The position numbers and the translations under genes are program-made. This document shows, piece by piece, positions 8,295-15,562 of a DNA stretch of 50,739 nucleotides (its first letter is position 1; each line of letters begins with the position of its first letter). This DNA comes from Clostridiales bacterium. GTDB taxonomy: Bacteria > Bacillota > Clostridia > Oscillospirales > Oscillospiraceae. The stretch covers positions 1 to 50,739 of the forward strand of contig JAHAEW010000012.1 in NCBI GenBank assembly GCA_018374635.1, read 5' to 3'. The notes beneath the pieces were generated by a model. It saw only the letters and a program-made list of their open reading frames with translations, was not told the DNA's origin and made no database searches.

Positions 8295-8366
8295 CAGCGC
8301 GTCGTAAACCTCTCCCCGGAGGACCGCCTGCCGTCCGGCAGCGGCAGGCCCTGGAAAAACGGCCGT

Positions 8367-9662
8367 TCAGCCCGCGCTGGCCTCGCTCTGCTCCTCATCG
8401 GGCGTGATGACCACACGGATATCCGCGCCCACCCCGGAGAGCTTGCGGACAATGTCCTCATAGCCCCGCTCAATGTGGTGGATGTTGCTGATCTCAGAGG
8501 TGCCCTGGGCGGCCAGCGCGGTGATGATCATGGCCGCGCCCGCCCGCAGGTCGCAGGCGCGCAGCCGGGCTCCGGTGAGCTTTTCCACGCCCTCGATGAC
8601 CGCGATCTTTCCGTCCACCTGGATCTGGGCCCCCATGCGGCGGAACTCGTCCACATAGCGGTAGCGGTTGTCCCACACGCCCTCGGTGACCACGCTGGTC
8701 CCCTGGGCCAGACAGAGCACGGCGGCGATCTGGGGCTGCATGTCGGTGGGGAATCCGGGATAGGGCAGGGTCTTGACGTTGGTCCGGGTCAGCTTGCCGG
8801 TGCGGCGGACCAGCACCGCGTCATCCCGCTCCTCTACATCCACGCCCATCTCCACCAGCTTGGCGGTGATGCACTCCAGATGCTTGGGAATCACGTTCTT
8901 GATCAGGACCTCGCCGCCCGCGGCCGCCGTTGCGGCCATATAGGTGCCTGCCTCGATCTGGTCGGGGATGATGGAGTACATTCCGCCGCCCAGGCGGTCC
9001 ACGCCGCGGATCTTGATGACGTCGGTACCGGCGCCCATAATGTCGGCGCCCATGGAGTTGAGGAAGTTGGCCAGGTCCACGATGTGGGGCTCCTTGGCGG
9101 CATTCTCAATGACCGTCAGCCCCTCGGCCAGGGTCGCCGCCAGCATGATGTTCATGGTCGCGCCCACCGAGACGATATCCATATAGACGGTGGTCCCGGT
9201 CAGACGTCCGCCCTTGGCCCTGGCATGGATATAGCCGCCCTTTACGTCCACGTCGGCCCCCATGGCCACAAAGCCCTTGATATGCTGGTCGATGGGGCGG
9301 CCGCCCAGATCACATCCGCCGGGCGGGGGAACCTCCGCGCTGCCGAACCGGCTGAGGAGGGCCCCGATCAGGTAGTAGGAGGCCCGGATCTTGCGGGCCA
9401 GCTCCTCCGGGACCTTGGAATTGTGGATATGGCTGCAATCAATGTCCACCGTCGTCCGGTTGACGGTGCGCACATCGGCGCCCAGATCCTGAAGGATATT
9501 CAGGATAAGCGTAACGTCGCTGATCTGCGGGATATTCTCGATCCGGCACACGCCGTCCACCAGCAGGGTGGCCGGAATAATGGCAACGGCCGCGTTCTTC
9601 GCACCGCTGATGGAAATCTCACCAAAAAGCGGTTTCCCGCCGTGAATCACATACTTTGTCAA
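8367..9662 (-). CDS. murA: UDP-N-acetylglucosamine 1-carboxyvinyltransferase MurA
   Basis: 431 aa. First committed step of peptidoglycan synthesis: transfers enolpyruvate from PEP to UDP-GlcNAc in the cytoplasm. SGAKNA with Lys22/Asn23, the catalytic loop VPPPGGCDLGGRP with Cys117 (the fosfomycin target), and GFPTDMQPQ are all present, so the enzyme should be active and fosfomycin-sensitive at the active site. Firmicutes often have two paralogues; which one this is cannot be told here. The start codon is TTG with GAAGGTG upstream. Confidence 0.96.
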   Translation of the reverse strand: MTKYVIHGGKPLFGEISISGAKNAAVAIIPATLLVDGVCRIENIPQISDVTLILNILQDLGADVRTVNRTTVDIDCSHIHNSKVPEELARKIRASYYLIGALLSRFGSAEVPPPGGCDLGGRPIDQHIKGFVAMGADVDVKGGYIHARAKGGRLTGTTVYMDIVSVGATMNIMLAATLAEGLTVIENAAKEPHIVDLANFLNSMGADIMGAGTDVIKIRGVDRLGGGMYSIIPDQIEAGTYMAATAAAGGEVLIKNVIPKHLECITAKLVEMGVDVEERDDAVLVRRTGKLTRTNVKTLPYPGFPTDMQPQIAAVLCLAQGTSVVTEGVWDNRYRYVDEFRRMGAQIQVDGKIAVIEGVEKLTGARLRACDLRAGAAMIITALAAQGTSEISNIHHIERGYEDIVRKLSGVGADIRVVITPDEEQSEASAG

Positions 9663-9787
9663 GACCGCACCTTCTATTCTCCAGTCCGGGAAGCCCCGGC
9701 AGTAAAACGGCCGGACGAATTGCGCCCGGGCCCATCATTATGTCATGTTCCCGGCGGCCAAAAGGCCGCCCATCTCAATGCTAAGAT

Positions 9788-9816
9788 ATTATAGCATCAT
9801 ACCCCTGCAAAATCAA
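9788..9816 (-). promoter_or_regulatory. Sigma-A promoter upstream of murA
   Basis: On the minus strand TTGATT (9816-9811), a 17-nt spacer and a perfect TATAAT (9793-9788) preceded by TGC, an extended -10 element. It lies about 125 nt from the murA start. Confidence 0.7.
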
Positions 9817-10049
9817 AACAATTTTCTTCAAAAACAAAAAAAGTATGACCCCTTCTCTTTATAACTATATCAAAAACATGCCCCATACAGGCTCTTTTTA
9901 TGCTGCGCATCCGAATGGAAGCAATTTGTACCGGCTTGAGGCTGTTTCCAGTTTTACTATGAATTAGCAATCAAGAAAAACACATAGAAATCATCTTCGG
10001 GGCAAAGCTATGTTCGGATTCTCAATCCAAACAAACAACACGTAAGGAG
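9817..10049. other. AT-rich gene-free stretch ahead of the spore protein gene
   Basis: No gene seen. The stretch is much more AT-rich than its neighbours. A forespore (sigma-G) promoter for the spore protein gene is expected here; the best candidate is GAATT near 9960 with CATAGAA 17 nt later, a partial match to the -10 consensus, so I do not call it firmly. Confidence 0.4.
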
Positions 10050-10058
10050 ATGCATGTT

Positions 10059-10256
10059 ATGTCTACCAGTTCGAATCAGCCTTCTGTCCCCAACGCCCGC
10101 GAGGCCCTCAACAAGTTCAAGATGGAGGCCGCTTCCGAAGTCGGCGTCAACCTGAAGCAGGGCTATAACGGCGACCTGACCAGCCGTGAGGCCGGTTCCG
10201 TGGGCGGCCAGATGGTCAAAAAGATGATCCAGGCCTATGAGAACTCCATGAAGTAA
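10059..10256 (+). CDS. Small acid-soluble spore protein, alpha/beta type
   Basis: 65 aa. Coats DNA in the dormant spore core, shifts it toward an A-like form and protects it from UV and hydrolysis; degraded by the Gpr protease at germination. The signature is clear: MEAASEVGV (Gpr site region), NLKQGYNGDLTSREAGSVGG, MVKKMI. I use the ATG at 10059, 9 nt after AAGGAG; an in-frame ATG at 10050 directly abuts that site. It shows that the host forms spores. Monocistronic, with its own terminator. Confidence 0.96.
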   Translation: MSTSSNQPSVPNAREALNKFKMEAASEVGVNLKQGYNGDLTSREAGSVGGQMVKKMIQAYENSMK

Positions 10257-10286
10257 TCATTCCCCAGATACGGACCTGTCATAGAT

Positions 10287-10324
10287 GGAGCCGGGCGGCA
10301 AATGCCGTCCGGCTCCGTCTTTTA
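10287..10324 (+). terminator. Terminator of the spore protein gene
   Basis: Fourteen-base arms around GGAGCCGG...CCGGCTCC with one wobble pair and a 2-nt loop, then a T-rich tail. It overlaps the end of obgE on the other strand and may serve both. Confidence 0.8.
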
Positions 10325-11599
10325 TTTCTGATATTCAAATTCCAGGTTGTAGAGGGAGACGATGTCCCCATCCTGGATCCCCATCTCCTCCAGCCGGTCA
10401 TAGAGGCCGGACTGGCGCAGCATCCGGTCAAACCAGCTTCTGGACTCAAAGTCCCCGAAGTTGGTGTTGGCCATCAGGCGCTGGAGCCAGGGGCCCTCCA
10501 CGATCCAGGTGTCGTCCTCATGGCGGATGTCCAGCGGCGCGCTGGTGTCCACCTGGACCGGCCGCTCCACATAGGTGGGCTCATAGACCGTGATGGGGGG
10601 CAGCTCCTGCAATTCCTTGGCCGCGGCGAACATCAGCTCCCGGGTGCCCTGGTGGGCGGCCGCCGAGATCTCAAAGAAGGGCATGCCCAGCCCCTCCACA
10701 TGGGCCTTGAGCGCCTCCAGCCCCGTGCGGTCGGCGGCGATGTCCACCTTGTTGCCCGCCACGATCATCCGGCGGGAGGCCAGCTCGGGGGAGTACTCCT
10801 GAAGCTCGGCCTGGATAGCCTCAAAGTCGGCCACCGGGTCCCGGCCCTCGCTGCCCGACACATCCACCACATGGATGAGCAGGCGGCAGCGGTCCACATG
10901 CCGCAGGAAATCGTGTCCCAGGCCGGCGCCCTCGCTGGCCCCCTCGATGATGCCGGGGATATCGGCCAGGATGAAGGACACCCCCTCGTCCACATACACC
11001 ACGCCCAGGTTGGGGAAGAGGGTGGTAAAATGATAGTTGGCGATCTTGGGCTGGGCCTTGGAGACCACCGAGAGGAGGGTGGACTTGCCCACATTGGGGA
11101 AACCCACCAGGCCCACATCGGCCAGGAGCTTGAGCTCCAGAATCACATCCCGGGTCTGCCCCGGCAGGCCCGCCTTGGCAAAGTTGGGCACCTGGCGGGT
11201 GGGGGTGGCGAAATGCTTGTTGCCCCAGCCGCCCTTGCCGCCCCGGGCCAGGACAAAGGGCTCGTCCCCGGACATGTCGCAGATGATCTCCCGGGTCTCG
11301 GCGTCCCGGACCACGGTGCCCCGGGGGACTTTGATGATGAGATCCTCGCCGTCCTTGCCGGTGCAGCGCTTGCCGGAGCCGTCCATGCCGTTTCCGGCGC
11401 TGTATTTTCTCTTGTAGCGGAAGTCCATCAGGGTGGACATGTGCCCGTCCACCTGAAGGACGATGCTGCCGCCCCGGCCGCCGTCACCGCCGTCAGGTCC
11501 GCCGGCCGCCACATACTTCTCCCGGTGGAAGGCCACCGCGCCGTTTCCGCCGTTGCCGGAGCGGACGGTGATCTTGGCCGTATCAATAAATTGAGGCAT
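10322..11599 (-). CDS. obgE: GTPase ObgE/CgtA
   Basis: 425 aa. Essential GTPase of late 50S assembly, linked to stress control and sporulation. The Obg glycine-rich fold is at the N-terminus (VRSGNGGNGAVAFHREKY and GGDGGRGG), the G domain follows with GFPNVGKST (G1), DIPGII (G3) and NKVD (G4), and a C-terminal OCT domain ends the protein. Start ATG at 11599 has AGGAGG 8 nt upstream; the frame is open for 29 more codons through a repeat element that is not coding. Grouped with rpmA, prp and rplU, the usual Firmicute order. Confidence 0.96.
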   Translation of the reverse strand: MPQFIDTAKITVRSGNGGNGAVAFHREKYVAAGGPDGGDGGRGGSIVLQVDGHMSTLMDFRYKRKYSAGNGMDGSGKRCTGKDGEDLIIKVPRGTVVRDAETREIICDMSGDEPFVLARGGKGGWGNKHFATPTRQVPNFAKAGLPGQTRDVILELKLLADVGLVGFPNVGKSTLLSVVSKAQPKIANYHFTTLFPNLGVVYVDEGVSFILADIPGIIEGASEGAGLGHDFLRHVDRCRLLIHVVDVSGSEGRDPVADFEAIQAELQEYSPELASRRMIVAGNKVDIAADRTGLEALKAHVEGLGMPFFEISAAAHQGTRELMFAAAKELQELPPITVYEPTYVERPVQVDTSAPLDIRHEDDTWIVEGPWLQRLMANTNFGDFESRSWFDRMLRQSGLYDRLEEMGIQDGDIVSLYNLEFEYQK

Positions 11600-11622
11600 A
11601 GGGAAATCCTCCTGTTCTCTCA

Positions 11623-11686
11623 GTGGGCGGACAAGGTCCGCCCCTACACGGTTTTTCTTCGGTAGGGGCGCACATTGTGCGCCCAC
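11623..11686. repeat. REP/MITE-like inverted repeat between rpmA and obgE
   Basis: Two 25-nt arms (11623-11647 and 11662-11686) are inverted copies with a few mismatches, both ending in CGCCCCTAC / GTAGGGGCG. Each arm has its own inner palindrome (GGACAAGGTCC; GCACATTGTGC). Short elements of this GTAGGGGCG type are scattered in gaps of Oscillospiraceae genomes (from memory). Confidence 0.6.
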
Positions 11687-11698
11687 GCTCGTATTTTA

Positions 11699-11733
11699 CA
11701 AAAAGAGCCCCGAACGGTTTCCGTCCGAGGCTC
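11699..11733 (-). terminator. Terminator downstream of rpmA
   Basis: Stem GAGCCCCGAACGG / CCGTCCGAGGCTC with a TTT loop; on the minus strand it is followed by a T-run. It would split rplU-prp-rpmA from obgE. Confidence 0.8.
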
Positions 11734-11748
11734 TCTCATACCCGATTG

Positions 11749-12033
11749 TTACTGGGCGATCTCCACGATGGAGACCTGCTTGCGATCCTTACCCAGACGC
11801 TCGAACTTGACCTTGCCGTCCTTCAGAGCGAACAGAGTATCGTCGCTGCCCTTGCCCACATTGACGCCGGGGTGGATGTGGGTGCCGCGCTGACGGACGA
11901 GGATGTTGCCAGCCAGAACGAACTGACCGTCGCCGCGCTTGACGCCGAGACGCTTGGACTCGGAATCACGGCCGTTACGGGTGGAGCCGACGCCCTTCTT
12001 GTGGGCGAAGAACTGAAGACCGATTTTCAGCAT
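11749..12033 (-). CDS. rpmA: 50S ribosomal protein L27
   Basis: 94 aa. The N-terminus MLKIGLQFFAHKKG carries the Firmicute pre-sequence: cleavage after the double Phe by Prp exposes the mature start needed at the peptidyl-transferase centre. The rest (GSTRNGRDSESKRLGVK, RQRGTHIHPG) is standard L27. The protease gene prp is directly upstream. Confidence 0.98.
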   Translation of the reverse strand: MLKIGLQFFAHKKGVGSTRNGRDSESKRLGVKRGDGQFVLAGNILVRQRGTHIHPGVNVGKGSDDTLFALKDGKVKFERLGKDRKQVSIVEIAQ

Positions 12034-12081
12034 TGTCGTACACCTCCAGACATGTGTGTCGATGATGCGCGATGGAGAAGG

Positions 12082-12408
12082 TCAGTCCTCCTCCACCACG
12101 AGAATGTGTTGCGGATACTCCTCGTGCAGCTCGGTGAGATAGAGCATCAGCGCCGTCAGAAGGGTCTGACAGGTGCTCTCGCTGCTCTGGCTCAGGCCGC
12201 CGGGGAGCCGGAGGGAAACGCTGTCCTCCCGGACCTTGACCGAGGCCTCCAGACCGAGCACGTCGTTGACGGCGCACTCTGTCATGCGGATGGCGCTGGT
12301 CACCGCCGCGCAGACGATGTCGCTTCCCGCCTCGGCGTAGCCGCTGTGGCCCTGGGCGGTAAAGCCCACCACGCGCTCGCCTTCCATGCGAAAGGATATG
12401 GTAGTCAT
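12082..12408 (-). CDS. prp: Ribosomal-processing cysteine protease Prp
   Basis: 108 aa. Removes the N-terminal extension of L27. The catalytic pair sits in GHSGYAEAGSDIVCAAV: His21 and Cys33. Encoded between rplU and rpmA, the conserved position, 8 nt after the rplU stop. Matches the unprocessed L27 start seen next door. Confidence 0.95.
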   Translation of the reverse strand: MTTISFRMEGERVVGFTAQGHSGYAEAGSDIVCAAVTSAIRMTECAVNDVLGLEASVKVREDSVSLRLPGGLSQSSESTCQTLLTALMLYLTELHEEYPQHILVVEED

Positions 12409-12416
12409 ATCCGGTA

Positions 12417-12728
12417 TTACAAGGAGATCTTGCCGATGGTCACCTTGGTGTAGGGCTGACGATGACCCTGGCGCTTGTGATAGCCCTTCTTGGGCTTGTA
12501 CTTGAAGACCATAATCTTCTTGCCCTTGCCGTTCTTCACCACGGAAGCGTCCACCTTGGCGCCAGCCACCACGGGGGCGCCGAACGTAGCCTTCTCGCCG
12601 TCGATGACAGCCAGGACCTGATCAAACACGATGGCGTCGCCAGCCTCGTTGGGCAGCTTCTCGACGAAAATGGTATCGCCCTCCGCCACCTTGTACTGCT
12701 TGCCGCCGGTCACAATGATTGCCTGCAT
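12417..12728 (-). CDS. rplU: 50S ribosomal protein L21
   Basis: 103 aa. Starts MQAIIVTGGKQYKV and ends with the KKGYHKRQGHRQPYTKV tail typical of L21, which binds 23S rRNA. First gene of the rplU-prp-rpmA unit, with a leader RNA and a strong promoter upstream. Confidence 0.98.
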   Translation of the reverse strand: MQAIIVTGGKQYKVAEGDTIFVEKLPNEAGDAIVFDQVLAVIDGEKATFGAPVVAGAKVDASVVKNGKGKKIMVFKYKPKKGYHKRQGHRQPYTKVTIGKISL

Positions 12729-12816
12729 TCTGATTTCACTCCTTCATAACGGACTCGCTCTCAGGGGCGGGAAGGGGAGGACCCCGCTTCCGCTTGCAAA
12801 CCCAGTCAAAGCGGCT
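12729..12816 (-). ncRNA. rplU (L21) leader RNA, candidate
   Basis: About 90 nt between the predicted start of transcription and the L21 ATG. The minus-strand RNA can form GC-rich hairpins around GCAAGCGGAAGCGGGG and CCTCCCCTTCCCGCCCC. L21 leaders of this place and size are known in Firmicutes as autoregulatory sites. I identify it by position and folding, not by a covariance match. Confidence 0.45.
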
Positions 12817-12821
12817 TTAAT

Positions 12822-12850
12822 AGTATATCAATGCCTCTCTGTATTGTCAA
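12822..12850 (-). promoter_or_regulatory. Sigma-A promoter of rplU-prp-rpmA
   Basis: On the minus strand a perfect TTGACA (12850-12845), 17 nt, and TATACT (12827-12822), five of six matches. The strongest host promoter in the window. Confidence 0.9.
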
Positions 12851-12892
12851 TCATTTTTGCGAATATATTCTGTTTTGCCATCCATTATCATT

Positions 12893-12932
12893 AAACGCAC
12901 AGAGACTCAAACGAGTCGGCTGTGCGTTTTTT
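12893..12932 (+). terminator. Hairpin and T-run at the chromosome-prophage junction
   Basis: AAACGCACAG...CTGTGCGTTT with an inner AGACTC/GAGTC stem, followed by six T. Host sequence ends to its left (rplU promoter) and phage genes begin to its right. It could stop transcripts entering the phage, or lie in or near the attachment site. Confidence 0.6.
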
Positions 12933-12967
12933 CTTTACTACAACCCCATAGGACGGAGGTGAGACTG

Positions 12968-13219
12968 ACGGGAAAGTACCGCTACCTGACCTTCGAGGAC
13001 AGGAAGAAGATCGAGGCGTGGCATCTGCTCGGAGATCGGCCGGTCGACATCGCGGCCCGCCTGAGCGTCCACCACACCACGATCTACAAGGAGCTCCAGC
13101 GAGGCGCGACCGGCGCGCTGGACGCCAACCAGCGCGAAGGGTACAGCGCAGAGCTCGCCGAGAGGCGGCTGCGTGAGAGCTTCAAGCGCAGAGGTAAACG
13201 AGCACCGGCCGCACAGTAG
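12968..13219 (+). CDS. Helix-turn-helix protein (IS30-type N-terminal HTH)
   Basis: 83 aa. The core resembles the helix-turn-helix found at the N-terminus of IS30 transposases: YRYLTFEDRKKIEAW, then DIAARLSVHHTTIYKEL. There is no transposase catalytic part, so a DNA-binding regulator of early phage genes is likely. No ATG exists at the proper place. GGAGG (12955-12959) is followed after 8 nt by ACG, and a GTG overlapping the Shine-Dalgarno (12959) or CTG at 12965 are alternatives. The ACG choice follows the spacing of other phage genes. First phage gene after the junction. Confidence 0.65.
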   Translation, partial: TGKYRYLTFEDRKKIEAWHLLGDRPVDIAARLSVHHTTIYKELQRGATGALDANQREGYSAELAERRLRESFKRRGKRAPAAQ

Positions 13220-13424
13220 CCAAGAACACCCGGCAGCGCCGGGCCGAAGAAAGGAGAGCCCAACATGAAAACGATCACACGACCCCGACGCTGAAAATGG
13301 ACGAACTGCGCACCCCCTCCGCGCTGCTCTCTGAAGCGATCCGGCGGTCGTGTTTCTGCTTTTCAGGGACTCGACACCACCAAGATCCCCGGCTCAGGCC
13401 GGGCCAAGACGAAAGGAGACCACC
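13220..13424 (+). other. Hairpin and Shine-Dalgarno modules with tiny reading frames
   Basis: Two similar modules occur: a CCCGGC/GCCGGG hairpin (13229-13243 and 13388-13403), then GGCC and a purine-rich GAAAGGAG. The second leads the gene at 13425. The first leads a 9-codon frame (13265-13294, MKTITRPRR). A further unsupported 43-codon frame (13297-13428) overlaps the next start. A leader peptide is possible but not shown. Confidence 0.35.
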
Positions 13425-14270
13425 ATGACACAGAAAGAGCTCGAGCAGAAGGTCATCGACGCCGAGAGCCGCGTGGCGAAGCGCGAGGCCGTACTCAAGA
13501 AGCACAACAGCCAGCTCGCCAAAATGATTGAAAAAGGCGCCGACCGCTTCGACGTCAGCATCAAGCGCGAGGACATCAAGAGCGCGACCTCCAAGCTGGC
13601 CGAGGCCCGCGAGACCCTCGCAAACTGGAAGGATAAGCTCAACACCCGGATCACCCGCGACGCCTACCTCGAGGCAAACACCCCGGAGATCCTGAAGGAC
13701 TTCCTCGAAAACTGGAAACAGCACGCGATCGGATACTACCGAGAGAAGCGGATCCGCTTCATCGAGTACCGCGAGGGCCTGAAGGCCAAGGAACGGGCCG
13801 CCCGGCTGGAGGCGCTTCAGACGCTCCCCTCTCTCGAGAAGTACCGCGAGCTCTACAAGGGCCGCGAGCTGACCGACTACGACCTCGCAAACCTCTGGCC
13901 GCGCCGCGACGTCGACGCCTTCCTGAGTGAGCGCGGTCTGGAATACCACCAGATCCAGAAGAAACTCCGCGAAGCAGGCGACCAGATCACGCTCAGGCTG
14001 CTGGAGATCCGCGACGAGGACGAGCGCGAGGCGTGGCTCGAAAAGACGATGGACGAAGAAAAGCGGGCCAAGCTGCTCGACCTGATCGGCCGCATTATGA
14101 GCACGGTCGGAACCATCACCGACGCGGCCACCCTCTACATCGGCCCCGAGGGCGACATCAACGGCATCATCGTCGGCACGGAGGGCAAGGCAAAGATCCA
14201 GACCATCGGCGCCGGCGGCTACAACATCCAGTGCTTCCACTTCAGGACGCTGATCCACGAGATAAAGTGA
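13425..14270 (+). CDS. Phage protein of unknown function, coiled coil N-terminus
   Basis: 281 aa. I do not recognise a family. The first 100 residues are strongly helical and charged (KELEQKVIDAESRVAKREAVLKK pattern in part), likely a coiled coil. The middle is rich in Arg, Lys and Glu, and the last 70 residues contain a glycine-rich block (GTEGKAKIQTIGAGGYNIQ) that looks like a separate small domain. Start ATG with AAAGGAG 7 nt upstream. Lies in the early block, so a role in takeover or replication is possible, but nothing specific can be claimed. Confidence 0.75.
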   Translation: MTQKELEQKVIDAESRVAKREAVLKKHNSQLAKMIEKGADRFDVSIKREDIKSATSKLAEARETLANWKDKLNTRITRDAYLEANTPEILKDFLENWKQHAIGYYREKRIRFIEYREGLKAKERAARLEALQTLPSLEKYRELYKGRELTDYDLANLWPRRDVDAFLSERGLEYHQIQKKLREAGDQITLRLLEIRDEDEREAWLEKTMDEEKRAKLLDLIGRIMSTVGTITDAATLYIGPEGDINGIIVGTEGKAKIQTIGAGGYNIQCFHFRTLIHEIK

Positions 14271-14280
14271 GGTGAAAAGC

Positions 14281-14667
14281 ATGAACACCAAAGCCATCCG
14301 GCAGCTCGCCGACGTCACGCTGGACAAGTACCGCAGCTCGATCCCTCGCAAAGCCTTCGAGGAGTTCGTGAAGGACATCATCGCCGGCGAGAACCGCGCG
14401 ACCGCCTTCAGATACGAGGCGACCCCAATCTGCCGGGCCTCGTTCCCGTCCACGCTGGACGAGGACGACGCCCGCTGCACCGTGGAGGTCACGGTCTACC
14501 GGCTGAACGCCGTGGCCGTCACCGCCTTCCTGCTGGACGGGCCCGAGACGCTGCTGCGGCACATCGGGCTCGACGAGCGGGACACATACACCACCAAGCA
14601 CGAGATCGACGACCTCGTCACCGTCGTGCACATCACCAGAGAGGAGGCGCCAGCATGGCAGCACTGA
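14281..14667 (+). CDS. Phage protein of unknown function
   Basis: 128 aa, unrecognised. Mixed alpha/beta character, acidic (DEDDARCTVEV, DERDTYTTKHEIDD). GAGGTGA lies just ahead of the ATG at 14281; an earlier GTG at 14272 overlaps that site. The 3' end overlaps the next gene by 13 nt, so the two are probably translated together. Confidence 0.7.
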   Translation: MNTKAIRQLADVTLDKYRSSIPRKAFEEFVKDIIAGENRATAFRYEATPICRASFPSTLDEDDARCTVEVTVYRLNAVAVTAFLLDGPETLLRHIGLDERDTYTTKHEIDDLVTVVHITREEAPAWQH

Positions 14668-15386
14668 GAGACATCGCCCGAGACTTCGCCGCGGAGATCC
14701 GCGACGGCATCGGCTGGACAATCGTGTATCGCACCGGCCGCTCGTGGAACGCCCTGACAATCTGGAGCGACATCTGGAACGGCGAGTGGGAGACTGACGA
14801 CCTCAACGAGGCCATCGGGATCCTGAAGGCAGACCCGGACGCCGTCATCGTCAACGGCTACTACTGCGGCCACTTCGGTGAGGACATGACCATCGACGAG
14901 ATCGCCGCCGGGATCCGCTGGCACTACGAAGGCGGCCGCAACCGCCTCGCGGACTATTGCGAAGTCACGCAAGGCCGGGACGCCCTCGAGGAGGGCCGCA
15001 AGGCTGCCGAAGCTGCCGGCCTCCCGTTCTGTGAGCGTCTGGCCGACGGAGGCGACGACGAGCTGAGCCCCTACGTCTACGACGGCAGCATGACGCTCGC
15101 CGATCGTGAGAAGATGCAGCAGGCCCGCGAAGCCTTCGAGAAGCTGGCCGACGCTCTGCGGGAAATCGCCGCCAAGCTGGCCGAGGCCCTGAAGCCGGTC
15201 ATCAACGTCGTGCTCTCTGCCCTCAAAAAGCTCTGGAAGGTATCGGCCAAGGCCATCGGAGTGCCGCCGAAGTGGCTGCACCTCGCAGCTCACGCAAAGA
15301 AAGCCAGAACCCGGAAGAAGTACCGCAACCGCATCCGGCGCTATGTTTTCGAGGCTCTGGCTGCGGAAGGAGGTGGAGGCCCATGA
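14655..15386 (+). CDS. Phage protein of unknown function
   Basis: 243 aa, unrecognised. An acidic, tryptophan-rich N-terminal half (IGWTIVYRTGRSWNAL, WNGEWETDDL) is followed by a long helix (about 150-200) and a basic C-terminal tail (KKARTRKKYRNRIRRY), which could bind nucleic acid. The GAGGAGG site sits inside the previous gene. Its stop overlaps the next start as ATGA. Confidence 0.7.
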   Translation: MAALRDIARDFAAEIRDGIGWTIVYRTGRSWNALTIWSDIWNGEWETDDLNEAIGILKADPDAVIVNGYYCGHFGEDMTIDEIAAGIRWHYEGGRNRLADYCEVTQGRDALEEGRKAAEAAGLPFCERLADGGDDELSPYVYDGSMTLADREKMQQAREAFEKLADALREIAAKLAEALKPVINVVLSALKKLWKVSAKAIGVPPKWLHLAAHAKKARTRKKYRNRIRRYVFEALAAEGGGGP

Positions 15387-15562
15387 CAGCCAAGTGCGTC
15401 GGCTGCGGGCTCGACTGGAACGTCAGCATCTACCAGAAGATCCCCCGCACCGGCTACATCTGCCCGCACTGTGAGAGCCGGCTCCGCGCCGGCGAGACCC
15501 TGCCAAACATTCAGGCCAGCCAGAAGGCTCGGCCGCAGAGAACGAAAGGAGCAACCCCATGA
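15383..15562 (+). CDS. Small zinc-ribbon phage protein
   Basis: 59 aa. Two CxxC knuckles (CVGCG near the start and CPHCES about 20 residues later) indicate a zinc ribbon; the tail is basic. Start by ATGA overlap with the gene before it, with AAGGAGG 12 nt upstream. Directly precedes, and overlaps by 4 nt, the DGR variable protein gene, so both are probably translated as a pair. Function unknown. Confidence 0.7.
   Translation: MTAKCVGCGLDWNVSIYQKIPRTGYICPHCESRLRAGETLPNIQASQKARPQRTKGATP

Noticed and set aside
12840..12960. tRNA or tmRNA as attachment site
   Set aside because: No cloverleaf or CCA end; the hairpin there has a terminator layout.
13275..14492. Long minus-strand frames across the prophage (also 18039-19484, 23794-25614, 30112-31935, 35101-36663, 38008-39576)
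   Set aside because: GC-rich mirror frames of recognised plus-strand genes, with Val/Leu/Asp/His-rich low-complexity text and no ribosome sites.
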